Of a stretch of 64,000 bases of DNA, positions 21,031-29,635 are shown piece by piece. The notes under the pieces were generated by a model, which saw only the letters and a list, made by a program, of their open reading frames with translations, did no database searches and had not been told where the DNA came from. Position 1 is the stretch's first letter. Every line of letters begins with the position of its first letter. The translations under genes were made by a program, and so were the position numbers. Source of the stretch: JAWLHU01 sp041690255 (GTDB lineage Bacteria; Bacillota; Sulfobacillia; Symbiobacteriales; Symbiobacteriaceae); assembly GCA_041690255.1 (NCBI GenBank), contig JAWLHU010000002.1, forward strand, positions 310,001-374,000. Reading direction: 5' to 3'.

Positions 21031-23832
21031 CTAGGCCTTGCGAACCTTGACGATCATGTCGGCATAGCAGGGCATTCCCATGACCGGGGAGTGGGCCTTC
21101 GGGTCGATCAGCAGATTGTGGTTCGGGGTGGTCTCCCGGAAGGCCGTCGTCTTGCCAAGGCCCGGGCTGAAGCGGCCACCGGTGCCCATGCCCATGCGGA
21201 GGACGCCGGGACGTATGGTCTCGGTTGCGTAGATCCGCCCCTTCACCGTGCTGCCCAGCGGGTTCTCCAGGACCACCAGCTCACCCGTTGACAGCCCGAG
21301 GGCAGCAGCGTCACCGGCATTCATCTGAATGACGCCGATCGACCAGGAACCGGCGGGGATCTTCCGCTTGCGGCCGGTGCTCTCGGCGCCGGTTTCGCCC
21401 ATGGAGACCTCCTGGAACTCCACGGCCTCGTTCAGCGGCATCCAGAGCCCTTCGGTGTTGATCCGCCCGAGGTAGTCGACCATCTGCGTGCCCGACATGG
21501 CGTGATGCACCCGCCCGCAGATCACCTGGAACGGGAACTCCGCCTTCTTGGACGCATAGGCCGGGTTGGTGTACGGGTTCCAGACGGTCTCGAACCAGTA
21601 GAAGGTGGATGGGTACTGGTTGAAGCCAGCGGCCTTCAGCGCCGGCGGGGTGACACCCGACTCAGCGATCAACTTGTTGTAGCCGTCGTACCGGGCGAAC
21701 TTGAACTCGATCTTCTTGGAGGAGGTGCCCAGGATTCCACCGCTCTCATGACGGTAGCGCTGGTAGGCCATCGGCCAGACCGCGACCCCGTTGTGTGACC
21801 GCATCCAGGCGGCGGTTACCGGTTCGCCCTTTACCTCCTTCTTCGCGTCGTCCACCGTGACCCGCCCGGCCTCCAGGGAGTCGGGGGTGCCGGTGATCTT
21901 GTAGCCCTCGGGGAACTGCGGATAGGGCAGGGGCCGACCGACGTTCTTCATGCTCGGTGCGGGGGCCATGGCCTCGTCCCAGAAGTCCTCCTCGCTCTTG
22001 TAGTACTCCCAGAAGTCGGCGGCCGTGACATCCTTGTCGCCGTACTTGGCCAGCGCCTTGGCGATGCCGATCATGATCTCGTAGGGGGTCTTCGACTCGT
22101 GCAGCGAGCCGGGCAATACCTTGTCCCGCATGTAGAGCAGCGGGTGAGAGGGGTAGATGTCCGAGAGGCTCATCCGCTCCAGGTAGCTGGCCTCCGGGAG
22201 GACCAGGTCGGCGTAGAGGCCCGTCTCCAGGAAGGGGGTGTCAATGTTGACCACCAGGTCGACCTTGTACTGGCCGTTCGGATCCTTGGCGGTCAACGCC
22301 CGCTGCCAGGTGGTGGTCTCCGATCCCGTGATCACCGGGTTACCGGTCCGGATAAAGAACGCCTTGATCGGGTACGTGTGCCCCCGGAAGGGACCGTACC
22401 GCAGGGTGACGCCCTCCTCAAACCGGCGCGGGTAGTCACCGACCACATCGTCCCAGGCCGATGGCCAGTCGCCGTAGTGATCCATATGGAGCTTGTCGAC
22501 CGTGGCCTCGACCGCCTTGCCGTTCACCGTCCGCTTGACGGTCCGCTTGAGGAACTGCTTGCCGGTAGCGTTACCGCCCTTGCTCGACTTGGTCAGCTCG
22601 GTGTCGATCGCCCCACCGGGCTCGTCGAAGTTCCCGGTGATCACGTTGAGCGCCGTGCCGAGAATGGAGGCCACGTAGCCATTGTAGTGGTGCCCGGTGC
22701 CGTTCATGCCCCAGACCAGGGCTGCCGGCTTGGTACTGCCGAACTGATGGGCCAGGTCCGCGATCTGCTCCGCCTTCAGGCCGCAGCGGTCGGCCGCCCA
22801 CTCCAGGCTGTAGTATGACTTGCCATTGAGCGGGTCGCTCTTGTACCACCAGGAGCGGAAGGAGGCATAGAACTCGTCCCAGCCGACGCTCCAGTCCTTG
22901 AAGGACCAGTCGATGTACTTCCGGTTCGGGTCGTTCTGGTCATCGTTCTCCAGAATGTAGCGGAGGATCGCAGCGAAGAGGTCCGGATCGGTACCCGGCC
23001 GGATCGGCAGCCAGAGGTCGGCCTTCGACGCCGTGTTGGTCAGGGCGGGGTCGACCACCACAATCTTGGCCCCGTTCAGCCTGGCTTCGACCGTCCCGCG
23101 GGACTCGTAGATGATGCGGGTCGCCGTGAACGGGTTCCAGCCGCAGTAGATAATCAGCTTGGTCTTGTAGCTGTAGTCGTTCTTCAGGGACCCGTCCGGT
23201 TGCCGCAGCAGCAGCGGGCGCATGATATCCGGCTCGATCCGCTTCCCTCCGAGCATCAGCTTCGGCCCGTGGCGCCGCGGGGTGTCGCAGATCGCCCCGT
23301 GCTCCGTGCAGTGCGGGGTGCCGTAGGCGAAGAAGAGGCGGTAGTAGGTGTCGCGATCGGTCACGTCGCCGCAGTCCATAATGACCGACTCCGGCCCAAA
23401 CTGCTGCTTGATTTCGGTCAACTTCTTGCCGAGGAAGTCGTAGGCCTCGTCCCAGGAGATCCGCTTGAACTTCCCCTCGCCGCGCTCGCCCACCCGCATC
23501 ATGGGGTACTTGATCCGGTAGGGGGAGTAGACCATCTGCGTGCCCGAGGCGCCCTTGGCACAGATGACGCCGTCGTTCAGGGGGGCGTACGGGTTGCCGT
23601 AGATGCTGGAGACCACGCCGTCGGAGAGGGTCACCTTCAGGGCGCACTCCGCCGGACACATGGTGCAGGCCGTAGGAATTGTCTCCTCCGCCGGCCCGTT
23701 CTCATCGGCCCGGGCCTTGCGCAGGCTGGAGAGGCCGGCGGCCCCGAGGGCGGTCGCCCCCGCTGCGGCGCCGGTCACCTTCAGGAAGCTGCGCCGGGAG
23801 AACCCGCGCCGAAGTAGTTCTGTGCTCTTCAT
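21031..23832 (-). CDS. Molybdopterin oxidoreductase catalytic subunit (PsrA/TtrA/ArrA-like)
   Basis: A 933-residue DMSO-reductase-family protein, exported folded. The N-terminus has a Tat signal (SRRSFLKVTGAAAGATAL). A [4Fe-4S] site follows as CTMCPAECALKV with a later Cys in GVICAKGASG. The Mo site is probably within PHCTEHGAICDTPRRHG near residue 186. Then come IIYCGWNPFTATRI, LWLPIRPGTDPDLFAAIL and VWGMNGTGHHYNGYV (bis-MGD binding), and a C-terminal cofactor domain with GRVHHAMSGTQM and NHNLLIDPKAHS. ATG 23832 is preceded by AAAGGAGGGGAAGG. The overall look fits the polysulfide, tetrathionate, arsenate and selenate reductase clade; the substrate cannot be settled by eye. Its start overlaps the end of the NrfD gene by four bases. 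Confidence 0.92.
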   Translation of the reverse strand: MKSTELLRRGFSRRSFLKVTGAAAGATALGAAGLSSLRKARADENGPAEETIPTACTMCPAECALKVTLSDGVVSSIYGNPYAPLNDGVICAKGASGTQMVYSPYRIKYPMMRVGERGEGKFKRISWDEAYDFLGKKLTEIKQQFGPESVIMDCGDVTDRDTYYRLFFAYGTPHCTEHGAICDTPRRHGPKLMLGGKRIEPDIMRPLLLRQPDGSLKNDYSYKTKLIIYCGWNPFTATRIIYESRGTVEARLNGAKIVVVDPALTNTASKADLWLPIRPGTDPDLFAAILRYILENDDQNDPNRKYIDWSFKDWSVGWDEFYASFRSWWYKSDPLNGKSYYSLEWAADRCGLKAEQIADLAHQFGSTKPAALVWGMNGTGHHYNGYVASILGTALNVITGNFDEPGGAIDTELTKSSKGGNATGKQFLKRTVKRTVNGKAVEATVDKLHMDHYGDWPSAWDDVVGDYPRRFEEGVTLRYGPFRGHTYPIKAFFIRTGNPVITGSETTTWQRALTAKDPNGQYKVDLVVNIDTPFLETGLYADLVLPEASYLERMSLSDIYPSHPLLYMRDKVLPGSLHESKTPYEIMIGIAKALAKYGDKDVTAADFWEYYKSEEDFWDEAMAPAPSMKNVGRPLPYPQFPEGYKITGTPDSLEAGRVTVDDAKKEVKGEPVTAAWMRSHNGVAVWPMAYQRYRHESGGILGTSSKKIEFKFARYDGYNKLIAESGVTPPALKAAGFNQYPSTFYWFETVWNPYTNPAYASKKAEFPFQVICGRVHHAMSGTQMVDYLGRINTEGLWMPLNEAVEFQEVSMGETGAESTGRKRKIPAGSWSIGVIQMNAGDAAALGLSTGELVVLENPLGSTVKGRIYATETIRPGVLRMGMGTGGRFSPGLGKTTAFRETTPNHNLLIDPKAHSPVMGMPCYADMIVKVRKA

Positions 23833-24962
23833 ACAGCCTTCCCCTCCTTTCGGGTTGCAGGCGAGACGAGCAGGTAGCGGTAGCCAGCCCAGAGGAGGCC
23901 AACGGCCACCGCGACCGCAAAGAGGAAGATCCCCCACTCAAAGGCCGCCGGGCTGTAGGTGAAGCTGAGCCTGTTGCCGGTAAAGGAGCGCTCCAATCCC
24001 TGCAGCTCCGGGGTGATCTGCCCGGGAATGACGATATTGAGCCGCACGGCCAGGTAGGTCGCCGCCACAAGGAAGCCCGAGATACCGGCCGCCGGCTTGC
24101 TGCGCGGGGCGAACAGCAGCAGAGCGATGGGCACCGCGGCCCCCAGCAAGATGTGGATGATCCAGAAGACCCACCAATAGGGGCCTGACAGGGTCTGGCT
24201 GAGGGCGGCGGCCTCCGCGGAGCCGTTCCAGAGGGCGACCGAGTACTCCGCCCACTCCAGGACAAGGTCCGCCGCCAGCAGGCCGATCGCCAGCTTCGAG
24301 AGGGTGGCGATCGACTCGGTCGTCGCAGATGTCTGCCGCTCCTGGAAGGCGAGCAGTCCCAGCAGCAGCCCGGAGGCGCTCAGCAAGGCACCCAGCAGGA
24401 AGAGCACCGGATAGAGGCCCGAGTTCCAGACCGGACGGGCGGTGACGGTGGCAAAGAGGGCGCCTGCGCCGCCGCTGAACCCGACCACCAGGGGGAGCCC
24501 GACCAGGGCGAGGGTCTTGACCCGGCGGTCGCCCTTCCAGGCCAAGTAGGTCATGGCGGCCAGGACGATGGCATAGGCCGTGTAGAGCCAGATCATCCAG
24601 GTCATCATGGAGCTGAAGTTCGGGCGGATCAGGACCAGGAAGGCCCGGCCCATGTGCCCGAGGTCAAGCCAGATCGAGAGGAGGCCGGCGATCAGGCCGA
24701 CACAGGCGACCAGCAAGGCCGGGCGGGCGGCTCCCTCCAGTCGTTTCCAACCGAAGCCGTAGTGCAGGATCGAGAGGATAAACGCCCCGGCGGAGAGGCC
24801 GGCGAAGTAGATGTACTGGGCGACGCCGAGCCCCCAGACCACATAGCTGCCATAGGCAGCCGGGCGATGGCCCTGCGTCAGTCGGAGCACCAGGGCATAC
24901 CCGCCGATTAGGAGGGCTGCCCCCCAGAGGAGCATGAGCAGGGTTCGAATACCGGACCGCAT
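23829..24962 (-). CDS. NrfD/PsrC-type membrane subunit
   Basis: A 377-residue integral membrane protein with about nine to ten hydrophobic helices (for example LLMLLWGAALLIGGYALVL at the N-terminus and FLFAVAVAVGLLWAGYRYLL at the C-terminus). Stretches such as YIYFAGLSAGAFILS and MGRAFLVLIRPNFSSMMTWM match NrfD/PsrC/TtrC. These subunits exchange electrons with menaquinol and pass them to the Fe-S subunit. ATG 24962 follows GGAGGGATCTTC. It lies between the Fe-S and catalytic genes, an order (B-C-A) also known for some tetrathionate and selenate reductase operons. Menaquinone genes occur at the right end of this window. Confidence 0.92.
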   Translation of the reverse strand: MRSGIRTLLMLLWGAALLIGGYALVLRLTQGHRPAAYGSYVVWGLGVAQYIYFAGLSAGAFILSILHYGFGWKRLEGAARPALLVACVGLIAGLLSIWLDLGHMGRAFLVLIRPNFSSMMTWMIWLYTAYAIVLAAMTYLAWKGDRRVKTLALVGLPLVVGFSGGAGALFATVTARPVWNSGLYPVLFLLGALLSASGLLLGLLAFQERQTSATTESIATLSKLAIGLLAADLVLEWAEYSVALWNGSAEAAALSQTLSGPYWWVFWIIHILLGAAVPIALLLFAPRSKPAAGISGFLVAATYLAVRLNIVIPGQITPELQGLERSFTGNRLSFTYSPAAFEWGIFLFAVAVAVGLLWAGYRYLLVSPATRKEGKAV

Positions 24963-24978
24963 GAAGATCCCTCCTCGC

Positions 24979-25866
24979 CTACTGCAGGTAGTAGACCACG
25001 GGCTTCGTCCCGGCGGACTCCTTCAGCCGGGTGGCGTTGGCCTTGCCGGCCAGCTCGTGGACAAGACTCTCCGGATCGTTCAGGTCACCGAAGAAGGTGG
25101 CCCTGCCCTGGCACGAGACCACACAGGTGGGCAGGTCCCCCTGCTCCAGCCGGTGGAGGCAGAAGGTGCACTTGCGAGCATTACCGATGGGCGAACCATC
25201 GCCCTCACGGCTCCAGCGCTTGCCGTACTCGTGGGAGGCGACCTGCTCGTAAGCCGCCACCTCGCCGCCCTCGTCGTAGAACTCGCCGAAGTCGAAGGTG
25301 CGGGCGCCATAGGGACAGGCCGTGATACAGTACCGGCAGCCAATGCAGGCCTCGTAGTCAATGGCGACGATCCCGTCGGGGCGCTTGGCGGTAGCACCGA
25401 CCGGGCAGACGTCCACACACGGAGGCTCCTCGCACTGCATGCACGGCCGGGGCAGGAAGCTCTTGGAGACGTGGGGGAACTGCCCCTTCTCCTCGGTGAT
25501 CACGGGCCGGTAGACGACACCAGGGGGGAGCTTGTTCTCCGCAATGCAGGCGATGGTACATGCCTGACAGCCCACGCACTTGCGCAGGTCGATCACCATG
25601 CCCCAGCGGCGCTGCTCGATCGGCTTGCCCAGTGCCCGGTGCAGGTCCTGCATCATCCGGATGATCTGCGACTCACCGGCGACGGGGACGGGAACGTCGG
25701 GGATTGGTACCAGGCTCTTCTCACCCGCAGCCGCCTCCTCGGCTGCCTCGACCAGGTCGTTTCCGATCGCCAGCGTGCCGGCGGCCAGGCCGGCAAGGGT
25801 CACGGTCAACGCCTTGCCCAGCAGGTCCCGGCGCTCTTCTGAGAAACGGTCCCTTCGGTTTTCCAT
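24979..25866 (-). CDS. Four-cluster ferredoxin subunit of the oxidoreductase
   Basis: A 295-residue electron-transfer subunit with four [4Fe-4S] motifs: CVGCQACTIAC, CMQCEEPPCVDVC, CIGCRYCITACPYGA, and CTFCLHRLEQGDLPTCVVSC. The N-terminus SEERRDLLGKALTVTLAGLA looks like a Tat-type leader, as in TtrB, so the protein is probably on the outer face with the catalytic subunit. ATG 25866 follows AAGGAGAGGG. It is the first gene of the oxidoreductase operon. Only about 54 bases separate its start from a terminator hairpin downstream of the response-regulator gene. Confidence 0.92.
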   Translation of the reverse strand: MENRRDRFSEERRDLLGKALTVTLAGLAAGTLAIGNDLVEAAEEAAAGEKSLVPIPDVPVPVAGESQIIRMMQDLHRALGKPIEQRRWGMVIDLRKCVGCQACTIACIAENKLPPGVVYRPVITEEKGQFPHVSKSFLPRPCMQCEEPPCVDVCPVGATAKRPDGIVAIDYEACIGCRYCITACPYGARTFDFGEFYDEGGEVAAYEQVASHEYGKRWSREGDGSPIGNARKCTFCLHRLEQGDLPTCVVSCQGRATFFGDLNDPESLVHELAGKANATRLKESAGTKPVVYYLQ

Positions 25867-25920
25867 GGGTCACCCTCTCCTTCTGAAGTGAAGTGGAACC
25901 CAGCCTCACTCCTACCATAG

Positions 25921-25955
25921 AAAAAGGAGGCCGCTCAGAATACTGAGCGACCTCC
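25921..25955 (-). terminator. Terminator or attenuator between regulator and oxidoreductase genes
   Basis: On the minus strand GGAGGTCGCTCAG pairs with CTGAGCGGCCTCC (one G-U-type mismatch) around TATT, then TTTTT. It follows the response-regulator gene and precedes the oxidoreductase operon. Overlapping CCCAG/CTGGG segments at 25970-26003 could form an alternative structure. Confidence 0.85.
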
Positions 25956-26010
25956 GCAAACGCAGGAGGAAGAGTCCCAGGTTTGGCACTGGGCCTTTTC
26001 CCAGGGGGGC

Positions 26011-26649
26011 CTAGTCCACAAGACCATGTCGAATGGCGAAACGGACTACCTCGGTCCGGCCGTGCAGTCCGAGCTTCTGCATAAAGTTCGCCCGGTGGAA
26101 CTCGACCGTCTTCGGGCTGAGGTTGAGCGTGGCGGCGATCTCGGCGTTGGTCTTTCCCTTCGCCATGAGCAGCAGGACCTCCCGCTCCCGCTCGGTCAGG
26201 CTGCCCAGGCCGGTCTGCGAGGGGGTGCGCAGCTCCTCCATCATGATCTGGGCGACCGCGGGATCCAGGAAGGCCCGTCCGCTGTGGACCACCCGGATCG
26301 CGTTGACCAGCTCGTCTGCCGCCGCCCGCTTCAGCACATAGCCCGAGGCCCCCAGCTTCGTGGCGGGCAGGACGTACTCCCGATTCTCATACTGGGTCAG
26401 CAGGATCACGCGCGTGGCCGGCAGGGCAGCCCGAATCTCCCCGCAGGCCGACAGTCCGTCAATGCCCGGCATGGCAATGTCCATCAGCACAATATCGGGT
26501 TTCAGTTCAAGGGCTTTGCGGACGGCATCGCGCCCGTCGGTCGCCTCCCCCGCCACCCGAAAATCCTCCTGCAGTTCGAGGAGTACCCGAATCCCTGCCC
26601 GGAACATGGCGTGGTCATCAGCCAGCAGAATGGTGATCAGACCGGACAC
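26011..26649 (-). CDS. NarL/LuxR-family response regulator
   Basis: A response regulator of about 213 residues. The receiver shows ILLADDHAMFRAG, the phospho-accepting Asp in DIVLMDIAMPGIDG (about residue 57) and the Lys of SGYVLKRA. The output domain is a LuxR-type HTH: GSLTEREREVLLLMAKGKTN, then LNLSPKTVEFHRANFMQKLG. The true start is uncertain: GTG 26649 lies very close to GGAGGGAG, and a CTG at 26640 has better spacing. The frame overlaps the end of the kinase gene. With that kinase and the PhnD-like lipoprotein it most likely controls the oxidoreductase operon just downstream. Confidence 0.9.
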   Translation of the reverse strand: MSGLITILLADDHAMFRAGIRVLLELQEDFRVAGEATDGRDAVRKALELKPDIVLMDIAMPGIDGLSACGEIRAALPATRVILLTQYENREYVLPATKLGASGYVLKRAAADELVNAIRVVHSGRAFLDPAVAQIMMEELRTPSQTGLGSLTEREREVLLLMAKGKTNAEIAATLNLSPKTVEFHRANFMQKLGLHGRTEVVRFAIRHGLVD

Positions 26650-28426
26650 CTCCCTCCAGGGGAATCTCGACGTCAATGCGGGTACCCTCCCGGGGCACCG
26701 AGCGGATCGTGCACGATCCGCCCAGGAGGCTGGCCCGTTCGGCCATACCCATCAGCCCAAGGGGTCGCTTCTCCCGCCCGTCCGGTGCCGCCTCTTCATC
26801 GAAGCCGCAGCCGTCATCGGCGATGCTCATGAGGACGCGCCGCTCGTCGGTCTGCACGGAGATGCGCAGGTTGGCCGCCCGGGCATGCTTGGCGACATTC
26901 GTGATCGCCTCCTGACCAATGCGAAAGAGGGTCGTCTCCACCTGAGGAGGCGTGCGGGCCTGCAGCCCCCCCGCCGTCACCTCGACCGCCACCCCCTGGG
27001 CCGAGAGCCGCTGGCTCGCACACCAGTGGAGGGCCGGCACCAGGCCACGGTCGTCCAGCAGGGTCGGCCGGAGGTCGTAGACGATGTTGTGGATCTCCCG
27101 GAGGCTCTGGGCCATGGACTCCTTCAGACCCTCGAGGTAGCTCTCCGCCCGCTCCGGGTCCCGGCGCACAAGGGAGGCGGTCGCCTTCAGCCCGACGGTG
27201 ATGGCCGCCATGGACTGGCTGGTATCATCGTGCAGTTCCCGGGCGATCCGCTTCCGCTCCTCCTCCTGGGCATCGATCACCTTCTGGAGCAGCTGGCTGA
27301 CCCGGTTCTCCCGGTCGGAGAGCCGCTGCCAGAGCTGCATGCGCTCCAGGGCGCCCCCGAGCTGGCGCCCGATCCCCAGCAGCATCTCCTCGTCCTGCGA
27401 CGAGATTGGTGTGGTTGCCCCGAGCAGGACGTTCATGTAGCCCAGGCTCCGGCCGCCGGAGACCAGGGGGATCGGCCCCATGACCGCACGCTCGGGCCCG
27501 GGGGTCGGTCGGGCCAGGTCTACACCGACGGCAGCGGCCACCTCGCCGGAGGGCGATGCGGGATCCGGGGTCAGCACGATCCAGGCCCCCTGGAGCCCGA
27601 GGGCCTCCTTCACCTCGTCCAGTGCCTGCGCCAGCAGCCCGGTCAGATCCTCCCCCGAGCTGACGATGCGTGAGACCGCATTCAGAGCACTCAGCTCCCG
27701 GTTGCGGCTCCGCTCCTGCTCAATGGCGTCGCGCAGCCGGACGACCATGCGGTTGAAGCTGTTGGCCAGGTCGCCGACCTCGTCGCGACTGCTCACCCGG
27801 ATCTCCTGATCCAACTGCCCCTTCCCGACCGTCTCCGCAACGGCCGTGAACCGCTCCAGCGGTCCGGCCACATAGCGACCCAGCACCCAGGAGAGGAGGA
27901 TCGCCAGGAGCACCCCGCAGCCGGTCAGGCCGGCGATCAGCAAGGTTACCCCCCGGCGCAGGGCCACGATCGGCACCTCGGCGAGTCCGACGTGGACCTC
28001 GGCATCCAGGCCGTCCAGCAGGCGGACCCCGTAGTCCCGGACGAGCCCCTGCTCGGTCTCCAGGCGCCGGATGCTCGTCTGCTGCTCCTCATCAGGCAGT
28101 CGGGTGATGGCGAAGAGCTGGGACGGGAAGCCGTCCGGCAGGGTATGGATCACCCGGCGCTGATCCGGGGTGACGGCGTAGGCGTAGACCACCGATGGCC
28201 CCTCCTGGCGGAACCGGTTCAGGTTGCGGGAGACGACCAGCTCATCCCCGTCCAGCAAGGGGTTTGCCAGGTCGTTCGCCAGCAGGCGGGCCGTCGCCAG
28301 GCCGTTCTGATCCAATTGCTCGCCGAGCGCCTGGGAGACGATCGTGTGGAGGACACCGACTGTCACGAGGCCCGTGATCACAACGATCAACCCGGTTGTG
28401 AGAATGATGCGCCGCCCGAGTCGCAT
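26618..28426 (-). CDS. Sensor histidine kinase (HAMP-GAF-HisKA_3)
   Basis: A 602-residue membrane kinase. Order: helix about 8-28, extracytoplasmic domain to about 155, helix about 160-183, HAMP (VAGPLERFTAVAETVGKG and following), a GAF-like domain about 255-365, then the NarX-type dimerisation segment with the phospho-accepting His in RIARELHDDTSQ (His 399) and an ATPase domain (GQEAITNVAKHA, DDGCGF, LGLMGMAERASLLGG). ATG 28426 follows GAGGAGGGG. It lies 13 bases after the PhnD-like gene, which suggests that the lipoprotein delivers the signal to its short external domain. Confidence 0.92.
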   Translation of the reverse strand: MRLGRRIILTTGLIVVITGLVTVGVLHTIVSQALGEQLDQNGLATARLLANDLANPLLDGDELVVSRNLNRFRQEGPSVVYAYAVTPDQRRVIHTLPDGFPSQLFAITRLPDEEQQTSIRRLETEQGLVRDYGVRLLDGLDAEVHVGLAEVPIVALRRGVTLLIAGLTGCGVLLAILLSWVLGRYVAGPLERFTAVAETVGKGQLDQEIRVSSRDEVGDLANSFNRMVVRLRDAIEQERSRNRELSALNAVSRIVSSGEDLTGLLAQALDEVKEALGLQGAWIVLTPDPASPSGEVAAAVGVDLARPTPGPERAVMGPIPLVSGGRSLGYMNVLLGATTPISSQDEEMLLGIGRQLGGALERMQLWQRLSDRENRVSQLLQKVIDAQEEERKRIARELHDDTSQSMAAITVGLKATASLVRRDPERAESYLEGLKESMAQSLREIHNIVYDLRPTLLDDRGLVPALHWCASQRLSAQGVAVEVTAGGLQARTPPQVETTLFRIGQEAITNVAKHARAANLRISVQTDERRVLMSIADDGCGFDEEAAPDGREKRPLGLMGMAERASLLGGSCTIRSVPREGTRIDVEIPLEGGVRSDHHSAG

Positions 28427-28439
28427 GGCTATCCCCTCC

Positions 28440-29372
28440 TCACTGGAGTAGCCCGACCAGTTCGGCCAGCCGCTGCACCTCGTTCAGGGCATCTTGATCG
28501 ACCGGGAGGAAGCCCAGGGGCATCTCGGACTGCTCCCAGTTGTAGAGCCCTTCGCTGTCCCGTTCCGTCGGGTCAAACGCCAGGAGGGCCCGGTGGACTT
28601 CCTCCACGACCTCATCGGGCACGCCCGACACGACCGAGATCGTGCTGCTGGGGAAGGGGTCCGACTCGGCGACAATGCGGACCAGCCCCTTGCGGGCCAG
28701 CTCCCGCCCAAGGGTATCCTGCACCGCACCGGCATCGAAGCGGCCGTTCAGGACGGCGTTGGCGGTCTCAAAGTGAGAGGAGTGGTTTTGAAAGGCGCTC
28801 AGCTCGCTCATGGCAATGCCCGCCTGCTGCAGCATCACCCGGGGGATCAGGTTTCCCTGGGTAGATGAGGGGGAGCCGAGGGCGAGGGAGTGGTCGCGCA
28901 GGTCCCAGAGCGTCTCGATCGGGCTGTCCGGACGGACGATGACCAGCGCCCGGTACTCCGCCCTGCCGTCGGCTGTCTTGGCCAGGGCCAGTGCCTCCAC
29001 GCCGTAGCGCTTGTGGGCGTCGAGGTAACTGAGCGTGCCGATGGCGGCAAAGTGGACTGTCTCGGCGCCCAGGGCATCGACAACGGAGCCGGTCCGGTTC
29101 AACGGCCGGAGCTTGAACCGGTAGCCGGTCGTGCGCTCCAGGTAGCGGAGGAAGGGGACGTACATGCGCACATCCTCCGACGCATCGAGCCGGCGATCAA
29201 ACCCGAAGTAGAAGAGGTTCGGTTCCGGTTCTGGCTCCTTCGCCGCAACGAACGTCGACCCGGTCGTCGCTCCGGCGGTCAGGGATACCTGGTGGATTTC
29301 ACCGGGGCCGCATCCGGCCAGCAGGAAGGTGATCAGGAGCATCATGAGCAGGGACGCACGCAGGCAAGGCAT
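28440..29372 (-). CDS. PhnD-like periplasmic-binding lipoprotein, probable sensor
   Basis: A 310-residue lipoprotein from ATG 29372 (GGGGGG upstream): signal peptide with lipobox LLAG-Cys 21, then a type 2 binding-protein fold of the PhnD family, seen in FYFGFDRRLDASEDVRMYVP, VHFAAIGTLSYLDAHKRYG, LRDHSLALGSPSSTQGNLIP and LNGRFDAGAVQDTLGRELA. No transporter genes are adjacent; instead a sensor kinase follows at once. This matches known three-component sensing of oxyanions (AioX for arsenite, PhnD-like domain of TtrS for tetrathionate). It is therefore likely the ligand-binding part of the sensor for the oxidoreductase. The frame extending to 29585 is not needed. Confidence 0.85.
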   Translation of the reverse strand: MPCLRASLLMMLLITFLLAGCGPGEIHQVSLTAGATTGSTFVAAKEPEPEPNLFYFGFDRRLDASEDVRMYVPFLRYLERTTGYRFKLRPLNRTGSVVDALGAETVHFAAIGTLSYLDAHKRYGVEALALAKTADGRAEYRALVIVRPDSPIETLWDLRDHSLALGSPSSTQGNLIPRVMLQQAGIAMSELSAFQNHSSHFETANAVLNGRFDAGAVQDTLGRELARKGLVRIVAESDPFPSSTISVVSGVPDEVVEEVHRALLAFDPTERDSEGLYNWEQSEMPLGFLPVDQDALNEVQRLAELVGLLQ

Positions 29373-29480
29373 GGCCGATTCCCCCCTGCCTCGATTCTGC
29401 CAGTCTTCTGACAGAAGGAACAGAACACTTCGGGTCATCCCCACGGGCCGGAGTACTACTTCCGCGAAGAAAGGGTGACA

Positions 29481-29532
29481 AGAACTGCTCTGGCAGTGAC
29501 AGAACCTCTGTCGACTTTTGTCGAGCAGTTCT
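29481..29532. promoter_or_regulatory. Nested inverted repeats in the divergent control region
   Basis: AGAACTGCTC (29481-29490) and GAGCAGTTCT (29523-29532) are perfect 10-bp arms. Inside lies GACAGA-ACC-TCTGTC (29498-29512) and GTCGACTTTTGTCGAG. The block separates the PhnD-like gene from the divergent zinc-peptidase gene and could be the operator or an RNA structure. GTATACT at 29558-29564 may be a -10 element for the rightward gene. Confidence 0.6.
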
Positions 29533-29635
29533 GCTGGCGGGACCGAGCGCTTGTTTCGTATACTCTGGGTAGTGGTCATCTCCACAGAGAGAGGTGGCGT
29601 GGGTTTGGTGCTATCGGAAGGATGGAGGGAGCGCC

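Noticed and set aside
20380..25866. Formate dehydrogenase or nitrate reductase assignment
   Set aside because: No selenocysteine/Cys-His formate motif and no NarG-type wording; NrfD plus four-cluster ferredoxin points to the PsrABC/TtrABC type.
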